A DNA stretch of 64,000 nt from Lachnoclostridium sp. An169 (GCF_002160525.1 NZ_NFKT01000007.1:90118-154117); one strand, 5' to 3'; counted from the first letter of the stretch, positions 7,144 through 16,422 are shown. A program made the numbers and translations. Notes: generated by a model not told the origin, from the sequence alone.

Positions 7144-9414
7144 ATGATTGTACGTCCCATTTATAATATACTGCTCCTCCCGGATGTATCCTATTACTTC
7201 CGGAAAGAGTTTTTTGCCGATTTTGCCGAAGAGCCGATCGAGGCAGGCACGCAGATCCTTTTTGTATTTCTGAAGCATGAGATAAATGAAGGCACGGAGA
7301 TCAGCCCGGACGATCTCTGCCCGGTGGGTATCTCCGCACGGGTCGAAGCTCCGGGCGAGGAAGATACCATCCAGGTGCGCACGCTGGAGCGGATCGATAT
7401 TACAGGCGCATCTGTAGAGAACGGCCAGCTCACCGCAGAGACTTCCATTCGTCCCGAAGTTGAGGATATCTCTGAAGAGGAAGAAAAAGAGCTCTTTAAC
7501 CGGCTGAGAGCTGCCCTGCTCAAATTCGTCCAGGGTTACCAGTGGGGTCTCTGGGCGCGCGGCTTCATCCTCCAGAGGAAGAATATATATGATATGGCTT
7601 CCGCGCTCTCGGATTATCTGAACTTAACCGCGGAGGAAAAATATGCCATTATCGCCGCAGATTCCCGGCGTGAGCGCTGTACTCTGATCGAGAAAGCCAT
7701 CAGCGAATTTATGGAGGTGGCGCGTGTCTCCGAAGAAGCGCAGGAAGCACAGAAAGGCGATCAGGAACAGCTCTACCGGGAAGCTGCCATCAAAAAGCAG
7801 ATCGATTACCTGCAGAGGGAACTGGATGAGATGCACCCGGAAAATATTTCCGATGTCCGCAGATTCGAGAAGAAGATCGAAGAATCCGGCATGAACAAAG
7901 AAGCACGCCGGGAAGCGGAGAAAGTGCTCAACCGCATGCGCCAGGAAGGAAGCGAGAGCCATGAGTACGGACTGCTCTACGACTATCTGGACTTTGTTAC
8001 CAGCCTGTCCTGGAAGGCTCCGGAATTTACGCCCATTGATCTGGAAAAGGCTGAGAAGATTCTGGATGAAGACCATTACGGGCTGAAGAAAGTAAAGGAA
8101 CGAATCATCCAGCAGCTTGCAGTCATGGCTCTGAACCGCAAACAGTACGGCTCCATCCTGCTCTTTGTGGGAGCTCCCGGCACAGGCAAAACCAGTATCG
8201 GACAGAGCATCGCCCGGGCGCTGGGGAGAGAATATGTGCGGATCAGCCTGGGCGGCGTCCGGGATGAGGCGGAGATCCGCGGACACCGGCGCACCTATAT
8301 CGGCGCAATGCCCGGAAGGATCATGGAGGGAATGAAGCGCAGCGGCGTTTCCAATCCGGTTATGGTCCTTGACGAGGTGGACAAGCTCGCCAAGGATTAC
8401 GGCGGAGATCCGGCAAGTGCACTGCTCGAAGTGCTTGACCCGGAACAGAACAGCACATTCACAGATCACTATATGAACGTGCCATATGATCTCTCCAACG
8501 TCCTTTTCGTCTGCACGGCAAACACCACGGATACCATCCCGGAACCTCTCCTGAACCGTATGGAGGTCATCAATTTCCCGGGATACACCGCTGTGGAGAA
8601 ATACCATATTGCAAAGAAGCACCTGCTGCCCCGCGCCATGGACACCATGGGAATCAAAAAGGGAATGCTGAAAGTCAGCGACAGCGCGCTGAAAAAAATC
8701 ATTGCCGAATATACCATGGAAGCGGGCGTCCGGGATCTGAAAAAGCAGATCGATACGCTCTGCCGCACCGCTGCCGTGAAGCTGGTGAAAAAAGAAGGGG
8801 CAGTTCTTTCCATCACGAAGAATAACGTAGCAGATTACCTGGGAAGGAGACAGCTCCACCACGACCAGAAACTGGAGTCCGCCACGCCGGGCGTCGTAAC
8901 CGGACTCGCCTGGACAAGAGCCGGAGGAGAGATCCTCTTTATCGAGAGCAAGCTGACAAACGGAAAGGGCAATGTGCTCATCACCGGACAGCTCGGCGAC
9001 GTGATGAAGGAATCTGTACAGATTGCCTTAAGCCTTGTCAAGTCACTCTATCCGGAGGAGAGCAAAGTCTTTGCGGATCATGACCTGCATATCCACGTGC
9101 CTGCCGGAGCCGTTCCGAAAGATGGTCCGTCCGCCGGCATCACGCTGACCACTGCGCTTGCCTCCCTAGTCACCGGGAAGGCTGTCAGCCCGGAGTATGC
9201 CATGACCGGCGAGGTTTCCCTGCGGGGAGGAGTCATGCCCATCGGAGGACTGCCGGAGAAACTGATGGCAGCCCAGAGGGCAGGCATCACAAAAGTACTG
9301 ATTCCCGCGGATAATGTAGAGGATCTGGAAGATGTGGCGGATGAGGTGAAAGAGAAGCTGGAGATCATCCCGGTGAAGAAAGTCACCGAGGTGCTGAAAA
9401 AAGTGCTGAAGTAA
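7144..9414 (+). CDS. lon: ATP-dependent protease Lon (LonA type)
   Basis: 756 residues, normal LonA length. It has an N-terminal Lon substrate-binding domain, a coiled-coil region around 200-270, and an AAA+ module with Walker A GAPGTGKT (343-350) and Walker B VMVLDEVDK. The C-terminal serine protease domain has Ser663 in KDGPSAG and Lys706 in GGLPEKL forming the catalytic dyad. A strong GGAAGGAG site precedes the ATG. It degrades damaged and regulatory proteins in the cytoplasm. The CIRCE element upstream says it belongs to the HrcA heat-shock regulon. No partner gene is co-transcribed; it ends at a hairpin shared with the convergent transporter operon. Confidence 0.97.
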   Translation: MIVRPIYNILLLPDVSYYFRKEFFADFAEEPIEAGTQILFVFLKHEINEGTEISPDDLCPVGISARVEAPGEEDTIQVRTLERIDITGASVENGQLTAETSIRPEVEDISEEEEKELFNRLRAALLKFVQGYQWGLWARGFILQRKNIYDMASALSDYLNLTAEEKYAIIAADSRRERCTLIEKAISEFMEVARVSEEAQEAQKGDQEQLYREAAIKKQIDYLQRELDEMHPENISDVRRFEKKIEESGMNKEARREAEKVLNRMRQEGSESHEYGLLYDYLDFVTSLSWKAPEFTPIDLEKAEKILDEDHYGLKKVKERIIQQLAVMALNRKQYGSILLFVGAPGTGKTSIGQSIARALGREYVRISLGGVRDEAEIRGHRRTYIGAMPGRIMEGMKRSGVSNPVMVLDEVDKLAKDYGGDPASALLEVLDPEQNSTFTDHYMNVPYDLSNVLFVCTANTTDTIPEPLLNRMEVINFPGYTAVEKYHIAKKHLLPRAMDTMGIKKGMLKVSDSALKKIIAEYTMEAGVRDLKKQIDTLCRTAAVKLVKKEGAVLSITKNNVADYLGRRQLHHDQKLESATPGVVTGLAWTRAGGEILFIESKLTNGKGNVLITGQLGDVMKESVQIALSLVKSLYPEESKVFADHDLHIHVPAGAVPKDGPSAGITLTTALASLVTGKAVSPEYAMTGEVSLRGGVMPIGGLPEKLMAAQRAGITKVLIPADNVEDLEDVADEVKEKLEIIPVKKVTEVLKKVLK

Positions 9415-9438
9415 GCAGTAAAAAAACGGATTATACAG

Positions 9439-9466
9439 GGAGCCGCACTGATATCAGTGCGGCTCC
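9439..9466. terminator. Perfect 14-bp palindromic terminator between lon and the OpuC operon
   Basis: GGAGCCGCACTGAT followed directly by its reverse complement ATCAGTGCGGCTCC. It overlaps the stop codon of the convergent transporter ATPase gene, so one hairpin serves both strands. The T-tract is weak on the plus strand; on the minus strand TTTTTT lies about 12 bases past the stem. Confidence 0.65.
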
Positions 9467-10191
9467 TCCTCTGTTCCCGTCAGTTCCCGGACAAAATCAT
9501 CCGCCGGGTGGCTCCGGATCATCTCCGGCGTATCCAGCTGGGCGATCCTGCCCTGTTCCATGACGAGCACCCGGTTTCCCAGACGCATTGCCTCCCGGAT
9601 ATCATGAGTGATAAACACGATCGTCATCTGCAGTTTTTTCTGAAGATTGAGGACTTCCTTCTGCATGGACCGCTTCGTGATCTCGTCCAGAGCGCCGAAC
9701 GGTTCATCCATAAGCAGAAGCTTTGTCTCTGCCGCCAGTGCCCTGGCAATCCCTACTCTCTGCTGCTGCCCGCCGGAAAGCTCCGACGGATAGCGGTCGA
9801 GCATGGACGCGTCAAGTCCTACCAGTTCCAGAAGGCGGAGCGCCGTCTGACGGTTTTCTTTTTTGTTCTTTTTCCCGCTGATAACCGGAACGTAAGTAAT
9901 GTTCTTCTCCACAGTCATGTGGGGGAACAGCCCCTTGTTCTGGATCACATATCCGATCCTGCGGCGCAGGGCGGTCAGATCCGTACTTCCGACCTCTTCC
10001 CCTTCCACATACACCTTCCCGGAGTCCGGCATTTCCAGACCGTTGATCATCTTCAGCATGGTGGTCTTTCCGCAGCCGGAGCGCCCGATCACCGTAAGGA
10101 TCTCTCCCTCGTTTACCGCAAGGGAAAAATCGTCAAGCACTCTCTGATCCCCGAAGGATTTTGTCACATGTTCAAATCGAATGATTTCCAT
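9454..10191 (-). CDS. ABC transporter ATPase, osmoprotectant/quaternary amine type (OpuCA/ProV-like)
   Basis: A 245-residue nucleotide-binding subunit with Walker A GRSGCGKTT, Q-loop QNKGLFPHM, signature LSGGQQQR and Walker B LLLMDEPFGALDE. The best match is OpuCA/ProV-type importers, but the C-terminal CBS domains used for ionic-strength sensing in many OpuCA proteins are absent: the protein ends about 20 residues after the normal ABC fold. It is the last gene of the permease, binding protein, ATPase operon, which imports glycine betaine, choline or carnitine-like solutes. Confidence 0.88.
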   Translation of the reverse strand: MEIIRFEHVTKSFGDQRVLDDFSLAVNEGEILTVIGRSGCGKTTMLKMINGLEMPDSGKVYVEGEEVGSTDLTALRRRIGYVIQNKGLFPHMTVEKNITYVPVISGKKNKKENRQTALRLLELVGLDASMLDRYPSELSGGQQQRVGIARALAAETKLLLMDEPFGALDEITKRSMQKEVLNLQKKLQMTIVFITHDIREAMRLGNRVLVMEQGRIAQLDTPEMIRSHPADDFVRELTGTEEEPH

Positions 10192-10227
10192 CTGTATCTT
10201 CTCCGTAAAACAATTCTCCGTAAAACG

Positions 10228-11193
10228 CTATTCCTCAATCAGCCCGGCGGATACAAGGAACTCTTCCGCCACGTCAGCCTCATCCCTGCCTTCGACTTCC
10301 ACCTGATAGTTCAGTTCCGCCATCTTCTGATCCGTGAGGATTCCATCCATCATTTCCAGAGTCTCCTCCAGTTTCGGATACTTCTCCAGGGCATCTTCCC
10401 TTACAACCGTAGAGCAGTAATAATTCACCTGATACCCCAGATCGTCCTCCAGAACCTTCAGGTCATCCCTGCTGATCTGGGCGTCCGTCGTATATCCGTT
10501 GGTCACATCGATGTCCCCGCTCCGGAGCGCTTCGTATTTCAGTCCGATATCAATATCCACAATATCCTTGAACTCATACCCGTAAGCCTCGGAGAGGCCC
10601 GGCAGGCCGTCCGCCCGCTCAATATAGTCCGGATTTCCTCCGAACACAAGCTGATCCGACACTTTCGCCAGATCCGAGCATGTCTCAAGTCCATACTCCT
10701 CTGCCGTATCCGTCCGCACGACCACTGCGTAGGTATTGTTCTGTCCGTAAAGCCCGATCCATGTCATATCGAATTTTTCCTGATATTCCTCCTGAAGCTT
10801 CGCCAGAATCTCATCATCACTCACCTCGCCGGCTTTATGCCCAAGCACAAGCACCCATCCGCTTGAAGTATACTCCGGATACAGGTCAAATTCCCCTGCT
10901 TCCATGGCGGGCTGGATATTGCTCGTTCCTCCGCCGATTCCTTTTGTAAGCTCTACCTTGTATCCCGCGTGATCCTCGATCAGCTTCTTCAGCATCTCTC
11001 CCAGGATAAACTGCTCCGTCATGGGTTTTGTGGCGATCTTCACCGGTTCATCCGGCGCGCCGTCCCCTTCCGCACTGCTCCCGCTCCCGTTTCCGGAATT
11101 GCCCGTATTCGCTCCGCTTCCGCCGGCGCATCCCGCCATGGTAAATATCATCGCGCCTGCAAGAAGTACTGCCATAAACTGTTTCATTTTCAT
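10228..11193 (-). CDS. Glycine betaine/choline-type substrate-binding lipoprotein (OpuAC/OpuCC family)
   Basis: A 321-residue exported lipoprotein. The signal peptide ends in the lipobox MAGC (Cys at about residue 22) and is followed by a Gly/Ser/Asn-rich linker. The mature domain opens with VKIATKPMTEQFILGEM and contains GGTSNIQPAMEAGEFDLYPEYT, diagnostic of the quaternary-amine-binding OpuAC family. Ligand specificity cannot be fixed by eye. Its ATG overlaps the permease stop by 4 bases, so the two are coupled. Confidence 0.9.
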   Translation of the reverse strand: MKMKQFMAVLLAGAMIFTMAGCAGGSGANTGNSGNGSGSSAEGDGAPDEPVKIATKPMTEQFILGEMLKKLIEDHAGYKVELTKGIGGGTSNIQPAMEAGEFDLYPEYTSSGWVLVLGHKAGEVSDDEILAKLQEEYQEKFDMTWIGLYGQNNTYAVVVRTDTAEEYGLETCSDLAKVSDQLVFGGNPDYIERADGLPGLSEAYGYEFKDIVDIDIGLKYEALRSGDIDVTNGYTTDAQISRDDLKVLEDDLGYQVNYYCSTVVREDALEKYPKLEETLEMMDGILTDQKMAELNYQVEVEGRDEADVAEEFLVSAGLIEE

Positions 11194-11837
11194 AACTCGT
11201 GTCTCCCTTTTTTTATCTTTTTCTCCAACAGTCCGAGCAGGAGATCACTGATCAGCGCAATCAGTGCGATCAGAAGGCTCCCGCTGAACGTCATTGCCGT
11301 ATCATAAATCGTAATTCCTCTGTATATCGCCACTCCGAGGCCACCCGCCCCGATAAATGAAGCGATCGCCGTTGTGGAAATCGTCATAACCACCATATTT
11401 CTGACTCCGGCGATGATCACCCCGAGGGCAAGAGGCAGCTTGATCTTTGTCATAATCTGGAAGCGGGTGCTTCCCATTCCCTCTGCCGCCATGACAATCT
11501 CCGGGCTCACTCCCGTGATTCCCGCATATGTATTGCGCACCATGGGCATAATCCCGTAAATCGTCAGCGCCACAATCGCCGTGTTGTTTCCGATTCCCAG
11601 CACCGGAATCAGCATTCCCAGCAGGGATATGGACGGAATCGTATAGCAGACATTTGCCACAGCCAGCACGGGAGCCGCCGCCCTTCTATGCTCGGAAATC
11701 CAGATTCCAAGAAGCAGCCCGATCACTCCCGCAAGGCAGACCGCCACAGCCGAAAGCCCGATATGGGCAAGGATCAGCTCCAGGAACCAGTCTTTCCTCT
11801 CAATATACAGATTGAAAACCTTTGTAAAAAACTCCAC
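11190..11837 (-). CDS. Osmoprotectant ABC transporter permease (OpuCB-like)
   Basis: A 215-residue permease with five to six hydrophobic segments and the EAA loop AAEGMGSTRFQIMTKIKLP that docks the ATPase. It starts with GTG at 11837 behind AAAGGA at about 10 bases. Only one permease gene is present, so it probably forms a homodimer, where B. subtilis OpuC uses two (CB and CD). It is first in the three-gene transport operon. Confidence 0.88.
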   Translation of the reverse strand: MEFFTKVFNLYIERKDWFLELILAHIGLSAVAVCLAGVIGLLLGIWISEHRRAAAPVLAVANVCYTIPSISLLGMLIPVLGIGNNTAIVALTIYGIMPMVRNTYAGITGVSPEIVMAAEGMGSTRFQIMTKIKLPLALGVIIAGVRNMVVMTISTTAIASFIGAGGLGVAIYRGITIYDTAMTFSGSLLIALIALISDLLLGLLEKKIKKGRHEL

Positions 11838-11882
11838 TTTTGTATTATCCTTTCCATCTGAAGGTCTTTCCGTCTAAACGGT

Positions 11883-12239
11883 TCAATTCTCCTCCGGCAC
11901 GTCCTCTCCCAGATAAAACACCCGGAAGAACAGCTCCAGCGACTCGAACAGCTCCATCTTGGTCTGCTGAAGCTGCTTGATCTTCAGCACGCTTCCGATC
12001 TCGTCAAAGAAGAAATCCCCCTCCTCATGATCCACTTTCAGCTCCAGATTGCCCTCCTCATCAAATACAAGCAGCAGAATACCGCCCACGTCTTCCGTGT
12101 ACGTCACACACATAATCTGCAGCTCTTCCTTCACGGAATCCGGAAGCCCTTCAAATTCCGGATTCAGATAATATTTCTGTTCATAAGCATTGGCGCCGCA
12201 CAATACCATCTCTTCATTCTCATCTGTAAAACCTGCCAT
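11883..12239 (-). CDS. Conserved Lachnospiraceae-type small acidic protein, function unknown
   Basis: 118 residues, strongly acidic, no signal peptide or membrane segment. It contains VLCGANAYEQKYYLNPEF and VTYTEDVGGILLLVFDEEGNLEL. I recall this pattern as a domain of unknown function (DUF6145) confined to Clostridia, but that label is from memory. It lies 20 bases downstream of birA on the same strand and 45 bases upstream of the transporter permease, so it is probably co-transcribed with birA. Confidence 0.75.
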   Translation of the reverse strand: MAGFTDENEEMVLCGANAYEQKYYLNPEFEGLPDSVKEELQIMCVTYTEDVGGILLLVFDEEGNLELKVDHEEGDFFFDEIGSVLKIKQLQQTKMELFESLELFFRVFYLGEDVPEEN

Positions 12240-12258
12240 TCATCCATCCTCCTGCTTC

Positions 12259-13239
12259 TTACACATATCCGTACACGCCGCGCACGGAGACCTCGCCCGC
12301 GTACACCGCTTCTTCCGTTCCATCCTCGCGGCGCACGATCAGCTCACCTGTATTGTTGATTCCGACAGCATATGCCTTATATTCTTCCTTTGCTCCCAGA
12401 ACCATCACTTCTTTGCCCTGATTTACAAGCAGGCTGCTGTACTTTTCCATCAGCCCCGACATATCCTCCGTCTGCAGGAATATCCCGTAATTCTGCTCCA
12501 ACCGCTCCATAATCGCGGCGATCAGCCGTGCCCGTTTTACTACATGCCCCGTCTCCAGCCGCAGAGACGTAGCGGTGCCGCGGATCTCTTCGGGAAATTC
12601 CGTCATATTCACATTAATGCCCACGCCCACAGTAACGTGGTTGATATAGTCAATCTGCGTGCTCATCTCCGTCAGGATCCCCACCAGTTTCCTGCCGTTG
12701 ATAATAATATCGTTGGGCCACTTGATCTGAACTTTTACATCCTCGCAGTCCATGATCCCCTCCGCCACGCTGCACGCCATGACAAGCGTCAGCATGGGAG
12801 CTCTGTCCGGCAGAATCCGGGGGCGCAGCAGCACTGACATATAGATGCTCGAACCCGCCGGGGAGTCCCAGGTTCTTCCTCTTCTTCCCCTTCCGGCGCT
12901 CTGGCTGTCCGCCACGGCAAGGGTTCCCTCCGGCGCGCCTTCATCTCCGAGCTGCTTGATCCTCAGATTAGTGGAATCGGTTTCTTTATAATATACAATA
13001 TTTCTTCCCGCCCAACGGGTTCTCATCAGGCTTTTCAGTTCTTCCTCCGTCATTACATCCGGACTGTCCACGATACGGTATCCTTTATTCCGGACAGCCT
13101 CCACCTGATATCCTTCCTCCTGCAGACGCCGGATCACCTTCCAGACCGCAGTTCTGGATACGCCGAATTTCTCACAGATCTGCTGTCCCGAGATATATCC
13201 GCCGCTTTCGCGGAGCATTTTCAAAACCTCTGCTTTCAT
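12259..13239 (-). CDS. birA: Bifunctional biotin-protein ligase / biotin operon repressor BirA
   Basis: 326 residues. The N-terminal winged helix (1-65, GYISGQQICEKFGVSRTAVWKVI) is followed by the catalytic domain with the biotinyl-AMP loop GRGRRGRTWDSP and KWPNDI, and a C-terminal SH3-like domain. It adenylates biotin and attaches it to carboxylase or decarboxylase subunits. The presence of the DNA-binding domain means it can also repress biotin transport or synthesis genes. No biotin genes or obvious BirA operator were seen in the window. Confidence 0.95.
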   Translation of the reverse strand: MKAEVLKMLRESGGYISGQQICEKFGVSRTAVWKVIRRLQEEGYQVEAVRNKGYRIVDSPDVMTEEELKSLMRTRWAGRNIVYYKETDSTNLRIKQLGDEGAPEGTLAVADSQSAGRGRRGRTWDSPAGSSIYMSVLLRPRILPDRAPMLTLVMACSVAEGIMDCEDVKVQIKWPNDIIINGRKLVGILTEMSTQIDYINHVTVGVGINVNMTEFPEEIRGTATSLRLETGHVVKRARLIAAIMERLEQNYGIFLQTEDMSGLMEKYSSLLVNQGKEVMVLGAKEEYKAYAVGINNTGELIVRREDGTEEAVYAGEVSVRGVYGYV

Positions 13240-13358
13240 CTTCCTCTTTCAGCCTCCCGGTTCTTCATTATACACCATCCCCACTTTCCGGTACAGACTG
13301 AAAAAATTTTTTCTGCCCGAATACCGGCAGTTACTTGTCACAGTTCTGTCGGTCGTCC

Positions 13359-13497
13359 GGCTGTGCCGCCCCCTGCTGCCACGGCGACCGCGCTTTCGCT
13401 CGGGAGTGGAACGCAGCGGTGCTAAGGCTGCAAAGGACGCAGCCTAAGAACCGGCGTTCCACTACGGGTCTTCGTGGCAGCAGGGGGCGGCACAGCC
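13359..13497. repeat. Large GC-rich inverted repeat / candidate structured element (139 bp)
   Basis: The outer arms 13359-13383 and 13473-13497 pair perfectly over 25 bp. Inside lies a second 10-bp stem (AGTGGAACGC at 13405-13414 with its complement at 13454-13463), and at the apex a hairpin GGCTGC (13426-13431) / GCAGCC (13439-13444). Short reading frames here are by-products of the palindrome. It sits alone between birA and the argF terminator. It could be a mobile palindromic repeat, a structured RNA or a recombination scar. I recall similar sequences dispersed in Lachnospiraceae genomes but cannot check that here. Confidence 0.8.
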
Positions 13498-13574
13498 TGG
13501 GAACTGGCGGGGGAGTGAAAAGTATGCCGGGATTCGGGCAGGAGCAAAAGTGAGAGGAAAGGTAAGCAGTCATG

Positions 13575-13650
13575 AAAACAGGGGCAGTCTGCACGGGGTC
13601 CGGCATAAAATGCCGGTTCCCGTACAATTCTGCCCCTGTTCTGTTTTTAT
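13575..13650. terminator. argF terminator, long hairpin
   Basis: AACAGGGGCAG (13578-13588) pairs with CTGCCCCTGTT (13630-13640) around an inner GGCATAAAATGCC hairpin. On the minus strand the stem is followed by TTTT, and on the plus strand by CTGTTTTT, so it works downstream of argF and can block read-through from the left. Confidence 0.7.
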
Positions 13651-13720
13651 TTATCTTTGTGTGCCGTAAGAATTCATCCTGAATCCCCGGATATCTGACT
13701 CTCCGGGAATTTCCTGCTGC

Positions 13721-14713
13721 TTAATTCTCTCCCAGAGTTGCCATCATCACAGCCTTGATCGTGTGCATCCGGTTTTCCGCCTCGTCAAACACTTTCGACT
13801 GTTCTGATTCGAACACTTCGTCCGTCACTTCCATATCCGTAATACCGAAACGTTCTCCCATCTCTTTTCCGATCTTTGTCTTCAGATCGTGGAACGCCGG
13901 CAGGCAATGCAGGAAGATCGCCTCTTTCTTTGCATTTGCCATGACATCTTTTGTCACTTTGTAGGGAGAGAGCTCGCGGATCCGCTTCTCCCATACCTCA
14001 TCCGGTTCCCCCATGGAAACCCACACATCGGTATAAATAACATCCGCATCTTTCGTGCCTTCTTTTACATCCTCAGTGAGCGTGATCGTGGCGCCCGATT
14101 CCTTCGCATATCCCCGGCATATCTCCACCAGTTCCTCATTCGGGAAATACTCCTTCGTCGTGCAGGCAACGAAATCCATCCCCATCTTGGAGCAGGCAAT
14201 CATCAGGGAATTTCCCATATTGTAACGGGCATCTCCCATGTATACCAGCTTGATGCCTTTCAGCTTTCCGAAATTCTCCCGGATGGTCAGAAGGTCTGCA
14301 AGCATCTGGGTAGGATGGTATTCGTTTGTCAGGCCGTTCCACACCGGAACTCCCGCATATTTAGCAAGTTCCTCCACAATCTCCTGACCGAATCCGCGGT
14401 ACTCGATACCGTCATACATTCTTCCCAGAACCCGTGCCGTATCCTCGATGCTCTCCTTCTTCCCGATCTGGGATCCGGAAGGCCCCAGATACGTGGAGCC
14501 CATTCCCATATCACTGGCAGCCACCTCGAATGCACAGCGCGTTCTCGTACTGTCTTTCTCAAAAATCAGGGCAATATTCTTCCCGTGATAATTGTCCACC
14601 GGGATCCCCTTCTTCTTCTTTTCCTTTACATCTGCCGCCAGATCAAGCAGATAGGCAATCTCCTCCGGTGTAAAATCTTTCAGCGTCAGAAAATTCCTTC
14701 CTTTTAAATTCAT
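13721..14713 (-). CDS. argF: Ornithine carbamoyltransferase
   Basis: 330 residues, the full length of the family. Carbamoyl-phosphate-binding STRTR is at 55-59, HPTQ at 133-136 and the ornithine/catalytic HCLPAFHD at 269-276. It converts ornithine and carbamoyl phosphate to citrulline (arginine synthesis), or the reverse in the deiminase pathway. It stands alone as a monocistronic unit with its own promoter, two ARG boxes and a terminator. ArgR repression points to the biosynthetic direction. No other arginine genes are in the window. Confidence 0.96.
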   Translation of the reverse strand: MNLKGRNFLTLKDFTPEEIAYLLDLAADVKEKKKKGIPVDNYHGKNIALIFEKDSTRTRCAFEVAASDMGMGSTYLGPSGSQIGKKESIEDTARVLGRMYDGIEYRGFGQEIVEELAKYAGVPVWNGLTNEYHPTQMLADLLTIRENFGKLKGIKLVYMGDARYNMGNSLMIACSKMGMDFVACTTKEYFPNEELVEICRGYAKESGATITLTEDVKEGTKDADVIYTDVWVSMGEPDEVWEKRIRELSPYKVTKDVMANAKKEAIFLHCLPAFHDLKTKIGKEMGERFGITDMEVTDEVFESEQSKVFDEAENRMHTIKAVMMATLGEN

Positions 14714-14791
14714 TTCTCTGTTTCACTCCATTTCCATAAATATATCGTATACACAAACTCCGTTAATTCCTGTTTTGGTACGTCGCAGTTA

Positions 14792-14820
14792 AGTATACTA
14801 CTTCTTGCATAAAAATGCAA
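14792..14820 (-). promoter_or_regulatory. argF promoter
   Basis: On the minus strand TTGCAT (complement of 14815-14820), a 17-base spacer and TATACT (complement of 14792-14797). The first ARG box covers the -35 region. Confidence 0.7.
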
Positions 14821-14842
14821 GTTTTATGAAAAATTATGCATA
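14804..14842. promoter_or_regulatory. Tandem ARG boxes (ArgR operator)
   Basis: Box 1 is the 18-bp perfect palindrome CTTGCATAAAAATGCAAG (14804-14821), very close to the Bacillus ARG consensus. Three bases later box 2, TATGAAAAATTATGCATA (14825-14842), is a weaker copy. Two 18-bp boxes 3 bp apart is the classic layout for an ArgR hexamer. Confidence 0.75.
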
Positions 14843-14877
14843 TTTCTTATTCATTTGTCTAATCGGCTTCGCATTCA

Positions 14878-15657
14878 TCAGCCATTTCGCCGCTGTCTTG
14901 CTGCCTCGAACATGAGAACTGACGCCGCCACAGCCGCATTCAGCGACTCTGCCTGCCCTGCCATGGGAATCCGGATCCGGCAGTCCGCACACGCCGCAAC
15001 TTCATCCCGGAGTCCGTTTCCCTCGTTGCCGATCAGGAAGGCGCATCCCGACCGGTAATCTTCCCTGTCGTAAGGATTCTTTCCCTCCAAGTGCGCTGCA
15101 TAAATACGCAGTCCATTTTTCTTGAGCTCCTCGATCCCCGCAGTCAGGTCTTCCACATAGAGAAAGGGCAGACGGAACACCGCCCCCATAGTTGAACGGA
15201 TCACTTTGGGATTATATATATCTACGCACTCTCTTCCAAGCAGAATGCCCGTAGCCCCGGCAGCCTCCGCTGACCGGAAAATGGTTCCCAGATTGCCCGG
15301 GTCCTGGAGACAGTCCAGTACCAGAACGTGGGGCGTGCCGCTTCCGAGAATATTCCCGAAACCATATTCCATCCGCCGCACAACCGCCAGAATTCCCTGA
15401 GGAGTCTTTGTATCCGAGATATGTGCAAACACCTGATCTGAAAGGATCTCATACCTGGCTTTCATCCCACTCAGGAAATCTCCGTTTTTCTCCGCAAAGC
15501 TCTCTGAGACATAGAGCTTCTCAAGCCTGTCATGGGGGATCTCCTCCGCCATACGGATTCCCTCAATAATAAACACTCCCGCCTCGTCCCGGGCGCGGCT
15601 TTTCTTCATAAGTCGCATCAGGTCTTTGACCTGCGCGTTCGATGTACTTGTAATCAT
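14878..15657 (-). CDS. SpoU/TrmH-family RNA 2'-O-methyltransferase
   Basis: 259 residues. An N-terminal substrate-binding region (STSNAQVKDLMRLMKKSRAR, FIIEGIRM) is followed by the SPOUT knot with motifs VLDCLQDPGNLGTIFRSAEA, FLIGNEGNGL and IPMAGQAESLNAAVAASVLM. Such proteins methylate rRNA or tRNA ribose using SAM; the target is not predictable, though the RlmB-like N-terminus suggests rRNA. It is 50 bases downstream of trkA and may be in the potassium-uptake transcript. Confidence 0.9.
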   Translation of the reverse strand: MITSTSNAQVKDLMRLMKKSRARDEAGVFIIEGIRMAEEIPHDRLEKLYVSESFAEKNGDFLSGMKARYEILSDQVFAHISDTKTPQGILAVVRRMEYGFGNILGSGTPHVLVLDCLQDPGNLGTIFRSAEAAGATGILLGRECVDIYNPKVIRSTMGAVFRLPFLYVEDLTAGIEELKKNGLRIYAAHLEGKNPYDREDYRSGCAFLIGNEGNGLRDEVAACADCRIRIPMAGQAESLNAAVAASVLMFEAARQRRNG

Positions 15658-15707
15658 TTCAAACCTTCTTCCATCCTCTTCGGTCCCCTCTCCATTCCGC
15701 GGGACTG

Positions 15708-16361
15708 CTATTTTGTAGAATCAAACTTCTCCAGTATCTTATCCGCGCCGATCATAATCAGTATCCCGCCACGGGGCAGGGGCTTCAGCGGATCCAGTGT
15801 CACATCTACCTCGCCGCCGAAGATCATACCCACCACATTGATCCCGAACCGCTCACGGATCTTTAACTCCGCCAGGCTCTTTCCGATCCATTTCTCCGGG
15901 ACGACCGTCTCCACCATACTGTAGTCGTTTGACAGGGCAATCCAGTCTGTAAACTCTCTTGCCACCAGATTCTTCGCCACCCGGCTCCCCATCTCGATCT
16001 CCGGATATACAACCGAGTCCGCTCCCACTTTCTCGAGAATTGTCCCCTGAAGGTCATCCTTTGCCTTTGCTACAACCTTCGGGATCCCCATCTCCTTGCA
16101 GAGCATGGTTGCCATGACACTTGCCTCAAAATTTTCCGAGACAGCCACAATCGCGCCGTCCAGATTCCTTCCTCCCAGGGCCTCCAGTGCCTCCGGATCC
16201 GTCACGTCAGCTTTGATCGCGTAGGATACATTCTCCGAAATCTCCTGAATCTTTTCATAGGAATCATCTACCACGAGCACATCGCACCCCATATTCGTCA
16301 GGGTCATCGCCACACTCCATCCAAAACTTCCAAGTCCCAGAACTGCAAACTGCTTATTCAT
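15708..16361 (-). CDS. trkA: Potassium uptake regulatory subunit (TrkA/KtrA, RCK domains)
   Basis: About 217 residues from the ATG at 16361, which has GGAAAGGAAG upstream; an upstream in-frame ATG at 16394 lacks a good site. The N-terminal Rossmann RCK_N domain starts FAVLGLGSFGWSVAMTLTNMG and ends its second strand with VVDD, the dinucleotide-binding pattern. The C-terminal RCK_C domain spans roughly 135-215. It forms a cytoplasmic ring that gates the adjacent TrkH/KtrB channel in response to ATP/ADP, NAD or c-di-AMP. Confidence 0.92.
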   Translation of the reverse strand: MNKQFAVLGLGSFGWSVAMTLTNMGCDVLVVDDSYEKIQEISENVSYAIKADVTDPEALEALGGRNLDGAIVAVSENFEASVMATMLCKEMGIPKVVAKAKDDLQGTILEKVGADSVVYPEIEMGSRVAKNLVAREFTDWIALSNDYSMVETVVPEKWIGKSLAELKIRERFGINVVGMIFGGEVDVTLDPLKPLPRGGILIMIGADKILEKFDSTK

Positions 16362-16422
16362 AATAATCTTACTTCCTTTCCCGTATACATTCATCCGGCA
16401 TTATCCGGTTATTGTCTGTTTT

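Noticed and set aside
13331..13627. Short open reading frames of 72 and 98 codons on both strands
   Set aside because: They are created by the two arms of the large GC-rich palindrome, lack ribosome sites, and have Arg/Pro/Gly-rich composition typical of non-coding GC-rich DNA.
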